From Methylococcus sp. EFPC2 (GTDB lineage: Bacteria > Pseudomonadota > Gammaproteobacteria > Methylococcales > Methylococcaceae), in the NCBI RefSeq assembly GCF_016925495.1, contig NZ_CP070491.1, forward strand, positions 4,379,395 to 4,443,394: DNA of 64,000 bases, written 5' to 3'. Positions 38,674-46,654 of this stretch are shown here, one piece after another. Every line of letters starts with the position of its first letter. The first letter of the stretch is position 1. A model generated the notes under the pieces. That model had not been told where the DNA came from. It did not search any database and saw only the letters and a program-made list of their open reading frames with translations. Position numbers and translations under genes: made by a program.

Positions 38674-38713
38674 CCGTCACGCGATCCTCACCGGAATGTC
38701 ACGCGCTTGTCAC
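38674..38713 (+). promoter_or_regulatory. Pho-box array (four half-sites) before the small ORF and phoU
   Basis: Four 7-bp half-sites with exact 11-bp phase: CCGTCAC (38674), TCCTCAC (38685), ATGTCAC (38696), TTGTCAC (38707). PhoB binds direct repeats of CTGTCA(T/C) with 4-bp AT-rich spacers; here the last two are the best matches, and the spacers are GC-rich, as the genome would predict. Orientation suits the forward genes downstream. Confidence 0.7.
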
Positions 38714-38779
38714 ACGGGTGAGCGATCGTGCACCCGTCACAGCGAGTGTGCATGACGAGCCGAAGCCGGGAGGTACAAG

Positions 38780-38929
38780 GTGAGGAATAATCTGGGGTTT
38801 TTGCTGTTTCTGGCCGTAGCTGCCAGTTTTTCCGATCTCGATGTGGGCGCCATAACACGGCCCGTCGCCCAATCGTTGGCCGATGCCGGCGACTGGGTCA
38901 CATCGCAGTCCACGCCGGCACTCCGCTAG
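38780..38929 (+). CDS. Small 49-residue exported or membrane peptide
   Basis: A short frame from GTG 38780 with a strong ribosome-binding site (GGGAGG, 6 nt upstream). It encodes a hydrophobic N-terminus (NLGFLLFLAVAASFS) that could be a signal peptide or membrane anchor, then a mildly acidic tail ending STPALR. No family recognised. It lies 67 bp after the Pho-box array and before phoU, so it may be a phosphate-starvation peptide. Homology is needed to be sure that it is translated. Confidence 0.55.
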   Translation: MRNNLGFLLFLAVAASFSDLDVGAITRPVAQSLADAGDWVTSQSTPALR

Positions 38930-39149
38930 GGTGCCGCACCATACGGCTGGCGGCGTCCCCCGGCGAGACGCTGCCGCCTCCCGCGATGGCTCGGCCGGAG
39001 TCCGTTTCGGCCCATAGTCATCAAATCACAACATTCTCTTTTCACAATAAACCGTTGGGCGACGGGTGCGCGGTCCTGTGCCGCTGATCCCGGGCCAAGC
39101 GGTCCGCGCCGCCCGCAATTCTCGCCTTGACCTTATCTTATGCGGCCCT

Positions 39150-39875
39150 ATGGCCGATGCAGAGATTGCCATGCAAGAGCTATCCGACATACACATCATC
39201 CGCCGCTACGACGAAGAGCTCTACGACCTGCACAGCCGGGTCATGGAATTGGGAGCCCTGGTGGTGAAGCAATTATGCGCGATCCTGGACGCACTCAAGG
39301 CCGAGGACGCCGAACTGGCCCGGCGGATCATGGCAACCGATCATCAGGCCAATCTCATGGCGGCCGATGCCGACACCCGCGTTTTTTCCCTGCTCGCCCG
39401 CCGTTGTCCGGTGGCCAGCGACCTGCGCCGCGTCATCGCCGCCGCCAAGGTGGTCAACGACCTGGAACGGGTCGGCGACGAAGTGGCCAAGGTCGCGCAA
39501 TTCCTCGTACATGCCTGTCGGGAGACCGGCACGGATCCGCATCCCGGCATGCTGCGTGAAATCCGCGTCATGGGAAAGATGGCGGTCGGCTTGCTGCGGC
39601 AGTCCCTGCAGGTATTCGACGTGGAAGACGAGGAACTGGCGCGCCGGCATGAAAGGGAAAGCCGGGAAATGGACGGTGAATTCCAGTCCGCGCTGCGCAA
39701 GCTGATTACCTACGTCATGGAGGACGCCCGCAACATCAGCAACGCCATCGAGATCGTGCTGGTGCTGAAGGCCCTGGAACGCATCGGCGATCACGCGCAG
39801 AAGATCGTCGACTACGTCGTGTTTCGCCGGGCAGGCGAAGACGCGCGGCTCGCCGAGTTGGCCGCGCCGGAGTGA
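39150..39875 (+). CDS. phoU: PhoU phosphate-signalling regulator
   Basis: 241 residues in two PhoU repeats, each a three-helix bundle with the metal-binding motif E/DxxxD: ERVGDEVAKVAQFLVH in the first and ERIGDHAQKIVDYVVF in the second. PhoU represses PhoR/PhoB signalling when phosphate is plentiful. The start is uncertain: ATG 39150 is chosen, ATG 39171 (MQELSDIH) has a slightly better site. No pst genes are next to it; the Pho-box array upstream supports a place in the Pho regulon. Confidence 0.93.
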   Translation: MADAEIAMQELSDIHIIRRYDEELYDLHSRVMELGALVVKQLCAILDALKAEDAELARRIMATDHQANLMAADADTRVFSLLARRCPVASDLRRVIAAAKVVNDLERVGDEVAKVAQFLVHACRETGTDPHPGMLREIRVMGKMAVGLLRQSLQVFDVEDEELARRHERESREMDGEFQSALRKLITYVMEDARNISNAIEIVLVLKALERIGDHAQKIVDYVVFRRAGEDARLAELAAPE

Positions 39876-39915
39876 TGCTACCGCATGTGCATATCCGACC
39901 CGTAAGGGGTGGTCG

Positions 39916-39966
39916 TTGTCATCAAACTTTCGTATTTCTGTAAACAAACCTTCACTGCGCTGAAAA
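39916..39966 (+). promoter_or_regulatory. Pho-box array before the first VPLPA-CTERM gene
   Basis: Half-sites at exact 11-bp steps: TTGTCAT (39916), CTTTCGT (39927), CTGTAAA (39938), CCTTCAC (39949), CTGAAAA (39960), with spacers CAAA, ATTT, CAAA and TGCG. The first, third and fifth are close to the PhoB consensus CTGTCAT. The array lies about 120 bp upstream of a GEMM-type riboswitch. Confidence 0.7.
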
Positions 39967-40079
39967 CTAGCGCCGTTAAAGTGGCTCTGCGTATGAGGAA
40001 AGAGAACTGGGCGCGGCAGCCGTACGCCGGGAAGCGTGCCGTAATCCAATGAGGGACAGAAAGAGGCTCAGGGAAGGCT

Positions 40080-40160
40080 GACACAGTAAAGCCACACCCG
40101 TCGCGAGGCGGGGCCGGAAAGCTACGGGTCTCCAGTCAGACAGCCGGGTTGCCAATCGAT
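40080..40160 (+). promoter_or_regulatory. GEMM (c-di-GMP-I class) riboswitch, copy 1
   Basis: The order of conserved parts follows GEMM aptamers: a first stem GCCACACCCGTC-GCGA-GGCGGGG closed by a GNRA tetraloop, then CCGGAAAGC, a second stem starting TACGGGTCT and ending AGACAGCCGGG, and TTGCCA at the 3' side. Segment lengths match the Vibrio Vc2 aptamer. The residue that I align with Vc2 G20 is G, which favours c-di-GMP over the cGAMP variant. Confidence 0.75.
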
Positions 40161-40259
40161 AGCGGGCATCCGGCAAACGCACTTCTAGGCGCCCATGTTC
40201 GGCCATCGAGCCGATGGGGCGATGGACTCAACCTTAAGAAACACTGATTTGGAGATAGT

Positions 40260-41072
40260 ATGAAAGTTAAAGTTTTAGTGGCCGGCTTGGCCCTGGTAGC
40301 CGCTGGCAACGCCAACGCTTTGATCAACACCGGCTCCACCAGCTCTGGTGAGCTGTTCCTGAGCGTATTGGACCAGACCGCACAGGTTTCCTACTCGCAG
40401 GATTTGAACATCGATCTGTCCGGATTCCTCACCAACACCAGCGTCGGCGGATTCAATTCCAACGCTTCCTGGAGCGTAGCCCTGAGCCCGGCATGGAGCA
40501 GCTTTTTCAATGCCGCCAATGCCGGCAGCATCGTATACAACGTGGCCGCTACCGATCTGGACAACGGCAAGCTGAACAGTCTGGATCAGACCTACGGCTA
40601 TCTGTCCTCGTTCAAGACGTCCAATCCGGCTCCGGTACCGGCAAACAACGTAGCCGTAGTTTCTACGCCTGGCCAGGAAATCGCTTCCAGAGCATTGATG
40701 TACAACGCCAATCCTGCTGACGCAGAGGCGTACACCCCCGCCGCCGCAGCCTATTACGGCAATACTTGGGGCAACACCTTCAACACCAAGGTACCGACAA
40801 CGCAGAATAACGAAGGCCTCTTCAATCAGGTCCTGAATGCCGTATTCCACGGTCTGTCCTCGACCCTGGGCGTGGATCAGGACACCGGCGACTTCTTTGT
40901 GCAGGACCGCTTCGACGTGCTTCCGGGCCAGTTCCAACTGACCGCGAGCGAGCTGAAATATACCGTAGCGCCTACCGCCGCCGTGCCGGTACCCGCTGCC
41001 GCCTGGTTGTTCGGCGCCGCGCTGACCACTCTGGTGGGTGCCAACCGCCGGCGCCGCGTACTCCCCGTCTAA
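40260..41072 (+). CDS. VPxPA-CTERM sorting-domain surface protein, copy A
   Basis: 270 residues: signal peptide (MKVKVLVAGLALVAAGNANA), a beta-rich body without cysteine, and a C-terminal tripartite signal VPVPAAAWLFGAALTTLVG followed by NRRRR. It shares most of its sequence with the copy at 42082, including SSGELFLSV, the repeated NTSxGGFNSNASWSVAL and VFHGLSSTLG, so the pair arose by duplication. Predicted exosortase-type substrate exported to the envelope or matrix. GGAGATAGT precedes the ATG. Leader carries a Pho-box array and a riboswitch, so both phosphate and c-di-GMP are likely inputs. Confidence 0.88.
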   Translation: MKVKVLVAGLALVAAGNANALINTGSTSSGELFLSVLDQTAQVSYSQDLNIDLSGFLTNTSVGGFNSNASWSVALSPAWSSFFNAANAGSIVYNVAATDLDNGKLNSLDQTYGYLSSFKTSNPAPVPANNVAVVSTPGQEIASRALMYNANPADAEAYTPAAAAYYGNTWGNTFNTKVPTTQNNEGLFNQVLNAVFHGLSSTLGVDQDTGDFFVQDRFDVLPGQFQLTASELKYTVAPTAAVPVPAAAWLFGAALTTLVGANRRRRVLPV

Positions 41073-41133
41073 GCGCTTCAATGGCGTGACTGAGCGCTTC
41101 TCTCCCTGTTTGCCGGGATAGAGGCGCTGTCGG

Positions 41134-41168
41134 AGCCCGGCCTATCGTCATAGGCCGGGCTTTTTATT
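41134..41168 (+). terminator. Rho-independent terminator after copy A
   Basis: AGCCCGGCCTAT (41134-41145) pairs perfectly with ATAGGCCGGGCT (41150-41161) around a CGTC loop and is followed by TTTTTATT. Confidence 0.92.
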
Positions 41169-41242
41169 GGCTATGTCTACGGTAAAGGTTGAAACGGGCT
41201 CTGTGCGAATTGCGCATGGTCTACGCTCCCCTCCCCGAGGAA

Positions 41243-41423
41243 GGCATAGGTATCTACACAAGTCCCTCTCCCTTTGGGAGAGGGATTTAGGGTGAGGGCA
41301 AAGCGCCTAATTTTCATAGACTTTTTCGTAAGCGTTGAGCGCTCAGGCCCTCACCCCTGCCCCTCTCCCAAAAGGAGAGGGGTGAAAATCAATGCGTTGA
41401 GAAGATGTGTAGATGCCTATGCC
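41243..41423. mobile_element. MITE-like composite repeat with 18-bp terminal inverted repeats
   Basis: Left end GGCATAGGTATCTACACA (41243-41260) and right end, read in reverse, GGCATAGGCATCTACACA (41423-41406) differ by one base. Inside are two nested hairpins built on TCCCTCTCCC/GGGAGAGGGA and CCCCTCTCC/GGAGAGGGG with GGTGAGGG/CCCTCACC between them. No coding sequence. Confidence 0.75.
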
Positions 41424-41757
41424 CAGGAAGGGGGAGGGCCAGGGTGGGGGTTAAGCCTTGATCTGTGCGCTGACCTTCGACCTTGCTTCGTCGCCCGAGC
41501 ATCCCCGCATCCCAGCCGTCCCCCTTGCGGGGGGGAGGGAGGAGCGAAGGCGTCAGTCGGCAAAGCATTATTGAAGCCGCTGCTGCGTGAAAGTCCGGTA
41601 GCAGACACGCGGTATGCCGAAAAGTCATTTCAGCGCTTAATGCACGCATAGCCTTTTTATTGGTGCGCCCGGCAGCGTGCCTCCTACCCGATCACGGGAT
41701 GGAGTTCTGGTCGCGGAGTACGCTGGGGGTAACGGAAAAAGTCTTACGCTACCCGGA
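41424..41757. other. Intergenic remainder between VPLPA-CTERM copies
   Basis: No gene. Contains a C-rich/G-rich inverted repeat (CCCCCTTGCGGGGGG near 41520-41534). A reverse-strand frame crosses it but is composed of repeat sequence. Confidence 0.5.
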
Positions 41758-41786
41758 TTGTCATGTAAGCGTCATTCTTCTGTAAA
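41758..41786 (+). promoter_or_regulatory. Pho-box array before the second VPLPA-CTERM gene
   Basis: Half-sites TTGTCAT (41758), GCGTCAT (41769) and CTGTAAA (41780) at exact 11-bp steps with spacers GTAA and TCTT. The first and third half-sites are identical to those at 39916 and 39938, so the promoter was duplicated with the gene. Confidence 0.72.
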
Positions 41787-41900
41787 GAACGGACGGTAGA
41801 GTACGCCCCAAGTTGAAGCGAAATGCACCGAGCGCGGTCGCCAGACGCCGGAAGGTGACCGATTCTCCATGAGGGATAAGTGGGCTCAGGGATCGAGCGC

Positions 41901-41980
41901 TATTCGCAAAAGCCACACCCGTCGCGAGGCGGGGCCGGAAAGCCACGGGTCTCTTGAGATAGCCGGGTTGCCAATCGAAG
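41901..41980 (+). promoter_or_regulatory. GEMM (c-di-GMP-I class) riboswitch, copy 2
   Basis: Near-identical to copy 1: CGCAAAAGCCACACC, stem with GCGA tetraloop, GGGGCCGGAAAGCC, ACGGGTCTC-TTGA-GAGATAGCCGGG and TTGCCAA. The second stem loop sequence differs from copy 1 while pairing is kept (TCTC/GAGA here, TCT/AGA there), which supports selection on structure. Confidence 0.78.
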
Positions 41981-42081
41981 CAATGGCAAACCGGCATTTG
42001 GGTTGCAAACGCCCGGCGTAGTGGTACGGGCGAATGTCAGAGCTAGGGAATCAATCTTAAATCCGACTTAGGAGATCAGCA

Positions 42082-42885
42082 ATGAAATTGAAAGCTTTAT
42101 TTGCCGGCGTCGTGCTGGCCTTGGGCGCCAATGCAGCGAATGCCGCCATCGCCACCGGTGAAACCAGCTCCGGCGAGCTGTTCTTGAGTGTGTGGGACAA
42201 GACCGCGCAGGTTTCTTACTCGCAGGATCTGAACATCGACCTGTTTCAGTTCCTCACCAACACCAGCGCGGGCGGATTCAATTCCAACGCTTCCTGGAGC
42301 GTGGCCCTGAACCCGGCATGGGCCGGCTTCTACAATCCGGCCAATGCCGCCAATACCGTGTACAACGTGGCGGCGGCCGATCTGGACAACGGCAAGTTGA
42401 ATGCCGTGGATCAGACTTACGGCTACCTGTCTTCCTTCAACACGTCCAATCCGGCGCCGGTACCGGCAAACAACGTGGCTGCAGTGTCCACGCCTGCCAA
42501 GGAAATCGTAGCCAAGGCGATTGTGTATAACGCTAATCTCGCGGACGCCGAGCAGTACAGCTCGGGTCCGTCTTATTATCCCAATGCTTGGGGTAGCGAC
42601 TTCAATACCAAAGTACCGGTCAATCAATCCAACGACGCGGCCATCGACCAGGTTTTGGCGGCCGTATTCCACGGTCTGTCCTCGACCCTGGGCACGGATC
42701 CGGACACCGGCGATTTGTTCGTTCAGGATCGCTTCGACATCCTGCCGGGCAAGTTCCAACTGACCGCGACCGAGCTCAAATACACGGTGGCACCCGCGAC
42801 GGTTCCGGTTCCGGGCGCCGTTTGGCTGCTGGGTTCCGCACTGGCCGGTTTCGTCAGCATCGCCCGTCGCGGCAAACGCGCTTAA
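42082..42885 (+). CDS. VPxPA-CTERM sorting-domain surface protein, copy B
   Basis: 267 residues, paralogue of copy A at 40260: signal peptide ending NAANA, body with the same motif order (SSGELFLSVWDKTAQVSYSQ, VPANNVA, DTGDLFVQDRFDILPG), and C-terminal VPVPGAVWLLGSALAGFV with a basic RRGKRA tail. AGGAGATCAGC precedes the ATG. The leader is also duplicated (Pho boxes and riboswitch). The sorting motif differs slightly (GA in place of AA). Confidence 0.88.
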   Translation: MKLKALFAGVVLALGANAANAAIATGETSSGELFLSVWDKTAQVSYSQDLNIDLFQFLTNTSAGGFNSNASWSVALNPAWAGFYNPANAANTVYNVAAADLDNGKLNAVDQTYGYLSSFNTSNPAPVPANNVAAVSTPAKEIVAKAIVYNANLADAEQYSSGPSYYPNAWGSDFNTKVPVNQSNDAAIDQVLAAVFHGLSSTLGTDPDTGDLFVQDRFDILPGKFQLTATELKYTVAPATVPVPGAVWLLGSALAGFVSIARRGKRA

Positions 42886-43020
42886 GCGCACCTGGTGCTG
42901 CGCCGGGTGCCCCGGCGCAGCGCACGAATTCCTCTCTCCCACTGCGGGGCGTTTGGCAATACCGCGAGGCTGTCGGGCCGAGCGGAGACCTTTCTACGCT
43001 TTTTTTCTAGGAGATGTAAC

Positions 43021-44640
43021 GTGAAAAAATTCAATTCCATCCTGTCGGCTTCGGTGCTGGCAGTCCTGTCGGCCGGCGCTCATGCGGCCTACGATCCGTC
43101 CTCCACGGCTTTCGATCTGATCGTCCGGGTTTCCGGCGCATCCGCCGTGGACAACGCCTTGTTCGACCGCGTAGACCTGGATCTTTGCCAGGCCAACGCC
43201 AACAAGTCTTACGTGTTGCAATCCGGCAATTCGACCGCTTCCCTGGGTAACTACTGGGGTATCGCTTGCGATGCCACCGCGGCTTCCGGCGTCACCGGCA
43301 AGGTGTTGTTCCTCAAGCGTTCCGCTGGCGGTTCCGGCGTGGGCGTGGCTCCGGTGAACAATAGCACGCCGATTCAGTTCGTCGATCGCGCGTCCTGTAC
43401 GGATGCCGATGCCAATGGCGTGTACACCTGCCCCACCCTGACCGTGGGCGATGTCCCGAACGGCGGCGTGTCCGACGTTGCTCCCGTCGCGTTCGAAGCG
43501 GCCATCAACGGTGGCAACGGCGCCAATCTCACGGGCAACCTGACCGCCAAGGAATTCGCCGCCCAGGTCTTCGGCATCGTGGTCAACACGTCTTTCCGCA
43601 ACGCCCTGCAGGCCGCCCAGTTCGGTTCCGCGCATGCCTGCGTCGGTTCAGAAACCGAAGCTTGTATGCCCAGCCTGAGCAAGCAGGAGATCAACAGCAT
43701 CTTCAGCGCTGGAACCACGCTGACCTCTTGGGGCAGCTTCCGCGTCAACCGCGATGGTCTGGCCGGCACCAATGGCGAGTCTCTGACCGCCAGCCCGTCG
43801 ACCGCCGCCTATCGCACCGCGCCTTTCGACACCAAGCTGCACATCTGCCGCCGCGTGGTCGGTTCCGGTACGCAGGCCCAGTTCAACGCGAACTTCCTGG
43901 ACAACCCGAGCAAGGGCGGATCCGCTTTGACGCCTTACAGCCAGGGCGACACCAACTTCCTGACCGGCCCCATCGTGTGGAACGGTTCGGGTTCGGGCGA
44001 CGTGGAAACCTGTCTGGAAGCCTATGATTCCGGCACCACCAAGACCATCACCAGCGCCACCGGTTCGACCCAGATCAACCCGGCTTCTGGCGAAACCGGT
44101 CCGACCAAGGCTTGGGCCATCGGCATCCAGGGTACCGAAAAGAACAACACGCTGGCCAAGGCCTATCGCTTCATCAAGATCGACGGCGTGGCTCCGACCC
44201 TGCAGAACGTCTGGAACGGCAAGTACTTCGATTTCGCGGAATCCAGCTTCCAGGTTCGCACCGGCGACACCTCCGGCGAAGCGACTTTCGTGAAGAACGC
44301 CTTCAACCTGACCGCGGCCAGCATTGCCAAGCTGAACCTGGGCACCGACCTGGCTTACACCCCGGGCGGCACCGGCGCCGGCGAGCACCAATGGGGCGTC
44401 GGCGGTTATTTGCTGCCTTCCACCATCACCGGGGCCAGCCCGGATGGCGCGAAGTTCGTGCTGACCAATCCGGTCACCAACTACACCCGCTTCAACAATT
44501 ATGCAGCTAGCCCGGTCGCCAACCCGACCTTCAAGAGCCGCACCCCCTTCACCTCGGGCGACAGCAGCCTGAACACCAACGGCAGCCTGAACGCCGCCGG
44601 CACGGGCTTGACCGTGATACCGGGTGTTTCTTCCTGGTAA
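43021..44640 (+). CDS. Secreted protein with PstS-like (periplasmic-binding-fold) features
   Basis: 539 residues starting at GTG 43021 behind AGGAGATGTAAC, with a signal peptide (FNSILSASVLAVLSAGAHAA). Several segments recall phosphate-binding PstS proteins in order: VSGASAVDNALFDRV (about 37-51, compare the TGAGATFPAPLY motif), LSKQEINSIFSAGTTLTSWG (about 221-240, compare IFxGKIxxW) and VVGSGTQAQFNANFL (about 279-293, compare DGSGTTxxFT). The C-terminal part has no such match. It may bind phosphate or act as a surface protein. It sits between Pho-box-linked surface genes and the TpsB gene. Confidence 0.7.
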   Translation: MKKFNSILSASVLAVLSAGAHAAYDPSSTAFDLIVRVSGASAVDNALFDRVDLDLCQANANKSYVLQSGNSTASLGNYWGIACDATAASGVTGKVLFLKRSAGGSGVGVAPVNNSTPIQFVDRASCTDADANGVYTCPTLTVGDVPNGGVSDVAPVAFEAAINGGNGANLTGNLTAKEFAAQVFGIVVNTSFRNALQAAQFGSAHACVGSETEACMPSLSKQEINSIFSAGTTLTSWGSFRVNRDGLAGTNGESLTASPSTAAYRTAPFDTKLHICRRVVGSGTQAQFNANFLDNPSKGGSALTPYSQGDTNFLTGPIVWNGSGSGDVETCLEAYDSGTTKTITSATGSTQINPASGETGPTKAWAIGIQGTEKNNTLAKAYRFIKIDGVAPTLQNVWNGKYFDFAESSFQVRTGDTSGEATFVKNAFNLTAASIAKLNLGTDLAYTPGGTGAGEHQWGVGGYLLPSTITGASPDGAKFVLTNPVTNYTRFNNYAASPVANPTFKSRTPFTSGDSSLNTNGSLNAAGTGLTVIPGVSSW

Positions 44641-44900
44641 GGCTCTTTAACCATCATTGGATCGATATGGGAATAGGGCCAGGAGGCCTGGCCACGGATG
44701 GCAAAATTTCGTAGGGCCGCGGCGCAAGCCTCGGCAGCAAAGGGACTGGCCGGCTTAGCCCGCCGGTCCCGTTGCGTTTGTGACTTACCGTGCAGCCTGC
44801 CGCCACGATGCCAGGTACGACGGTAAGCGGTGAGCGTGCCAGGCCCGATCAGGGCGGCAAGAATTTTTTGCGCCCTTCCCGCGCCGGGAAGGGCGATACG

Positions 44901-46523
44901 ATGAAATTGGTTGAACGAGTGACGAATATTCACAGGAAATGGGGCTGGATCTTGGGGCTTATATGGCTGACGACCTTGGGCCCGGCGTGGGCCGAGGACG
45001 CCACTGCACCGGAGGCGGGCGCGACGGCGCCGCCAACTTTCGATCTGTTGGAGATCCGGGTAGTAGGCAATTCGGTCCTGGATAACCGGACCATAGAAAA
45101 AACCGTTTATCCCTTTCTTGGGCCAGGCAAGGGCATCGCCGAGATCGACTCGGCGCGCCAGGCGCTGGAAGCCGTTTATCACGAAAGGGGTTATCAGACC
45201 GTTTTCGTCAACATACCCGAGCAGGACGTCGAAAACGGCTTGGTTAGGCTGGAAGTGGCTGAAGGGAAGATAGACCGCCTGAAAATCACCGGTTCGCGTT
45301 ATTACTCGCTGGGTCGCATCCGCGAGCGAGTGCCGGAACTGGCGGAAGGCAAGGTCCCGCATACGCCCACGCTGGAAAAGGAAATCACCCGTCTATCGGA
45401 AGAGAGTAAGGATCGCCGGGTGACGCCCATGCTGCGGGCCGGTACTACGCCAGGCACGGTTGAGGCGGAACTGAAGGTGGATGATGAACTGCCGGTACAC
45501 GGCAGCGTGGAAATGAACGGCCGCAACAGCGTGGGTACCAGCCGGACCCGCCTCACCGCTTCATTGCGCTACGACAATCTGTGGCAACGCCACCACAGCG
45601 CATCCCTGCAATACCAGACGGCGCCGGAAGAACAGGACGTGGAGGTCTGGGCGGGCACCTACGTCATGCCGCTATTCGACAACGGCATGCGGTTGGCGCT
45701 ATACGGCGTGGGGGTGGATTCCACCAGCGAGGTTGCCAGCGCCGGCGCGCTGTCGGTGGTAGGTACCGGCCATATCTTCGGCATGAGGCTCATCAAGCCC
45801 TTCGAAAACCTGGGTGACTACTCCCACAGCCTGAGCGCCGGCCTGGATTACAAGTCGTTCGATCAGGCCATTTTTCAGCAGGGCGCGGATACCGGGAACA
45901 GTCCCTTAAGCTATCTGCCCTTCATGGTTCGTTACGACGGCGGCTGGAAAGTGCAGGGCTCGTCGGTTACCTCGATCGGCCTGGAAACCCGGTTTTCCGT
46001 GCGGGGACTGGGCAACGATCAACAGGAGTTCGAGGATAGGCGCTTCAAGTCGCGCCCTGACTTCATCTATTTCGTAGGCGAGCTCAAGCATCAACACGTC
46101 CTGCCGGGCGATTTGCGCCTCGCGGCCAGGGTTTCCGGCCAGGTGGCCGATTCACCCCTGATCAGTAACGAGCAGTTCGCGGCCGGCGGCGACGACACCG
46201 TGCGCGGCTACCACGAGGTTCAGGAGTTGGGCGACCACGGCGTGATCGGCTCGCTGGAGTTGCATAGTCCGAATATGAACTATTGGGAGTCGGTCGACAA
46301 CCTGAGGGGGCTGATGTTCGTCGACGCCGCGCGGCTGTGGATCGAGGACGCCTTACCCGGTACGCCCGAGCGTTCCAGCTTGGCCAGCGCCGGTTTGGGA
46401 CTGCGCATGGAGATTTGGAAGCACCTGAGTGGCGTGTTCGACTGGGCTTATCCGCTTGTTAGTGCGGGAACCGTGGGACAGGGCGAGCAGCGTGTCCATT
46501 TCAAAGTGGCGTATGAGTTCTAA
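44901..46523 (+). CDS. TpsB outer-membrane transporter (ShlB/FhaC/HecB family)
   Basis: Two-partner secretion pore of 540 residues that exports the TpsA protein encoded next. Signal peptide near 12-34, two POTRA domains (about 50-200; LEIRVVGNSVLDNRTIEKTV and LKITGSRYYSLGRIRERVP) and a C-terminal 16-strand barrel with the loop-6 motif DDTVRGY typical of the Omp85/TpsB superfamily and a final aromatic residue (VAYEF). ATG 44901 follows GGGAAGGG; longer frames upstream lack signal-peptide character. Cognate to the 3420-residue TpsA starting 131 bp later. Confidence 0.93.
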   Translation: MKLVERVTNIHRKWGWILGLIWLTTLGPAWAEDATAPEAGATAPPTFDLLEIRVVGNSVLDNRTIEKTVYPFLGPGKGIAEIDSARQALEAVYHERGYQTVFVNIPEQDVENGLVRLEVAEGKIDRLKITGSRYYSLGRIRERVPELAEGKVPHTPTLEKEITRLSEESKDRRVTPMLRAGTTPGTVEAELKVDDELPVHGSVEMNGRNSVGTSRTRLTASLRYDNLWQRHHSASLQYQTAPEEQDVEVWAGTYVMPLFDNGMRLALYGVGVDSTSEVASAGALSVVGTGHIFGMRLIKPFENLGDYSHSLSAGLDYKSFDQAIFQQGADTGNSPLSYLPFMVRYDGGWKVQGSSVTSIGLETRFSVRGLGNDQQEFEDRRFKSRPDFIYFVGELKHQHVLPGDLRLAARVSGQVADSPLISNEQFAAGGDDTVRGYHEVQELGDHGVIGSLELHSPNMNYWESVDNLRGLMFVDAARLWIEDALPGTPERSSLASAGLGLRMEIWKHLSGVFDWAYPLVSAGTVGQGEQRVHFKVAYEF

Positions 46524-46654
46524 GGAGAGCGCCTGAGCGCCGCAATCCACCCAGGTTTCCATAGGCCTGGTCCCGCAGTTTTAGACGACGGGCCGAGGGC
46601 CGTTTCTATCATCGTTTGTTACCCGCTTCCGCGGCAGATTAAAGAGTTATCGTC

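Noticed and set aside
39010..39050. TAGTCATCAAATCAC as a further Pho box directly before phoU
   Set aside because: Only the first seven bases resemble a half-site; the next positions at 11-bp steps do not match.
41389..41649. Short reverse-strand frame between the surface-protein copies
   Set aside because: It consists of repeat sequence (CCCTCTCC hairpins and the MITE end), not coding-like.
40080..41980. cGAMP-type (GEMM-Ib) ligand for the riboswitches
   Set aside because: In my alignment the position equivalent to Vc2 residue 20 is G in both copies, which fits c-di-GMP better. The alignment is by eye, so cGAMP is not fully excluded.
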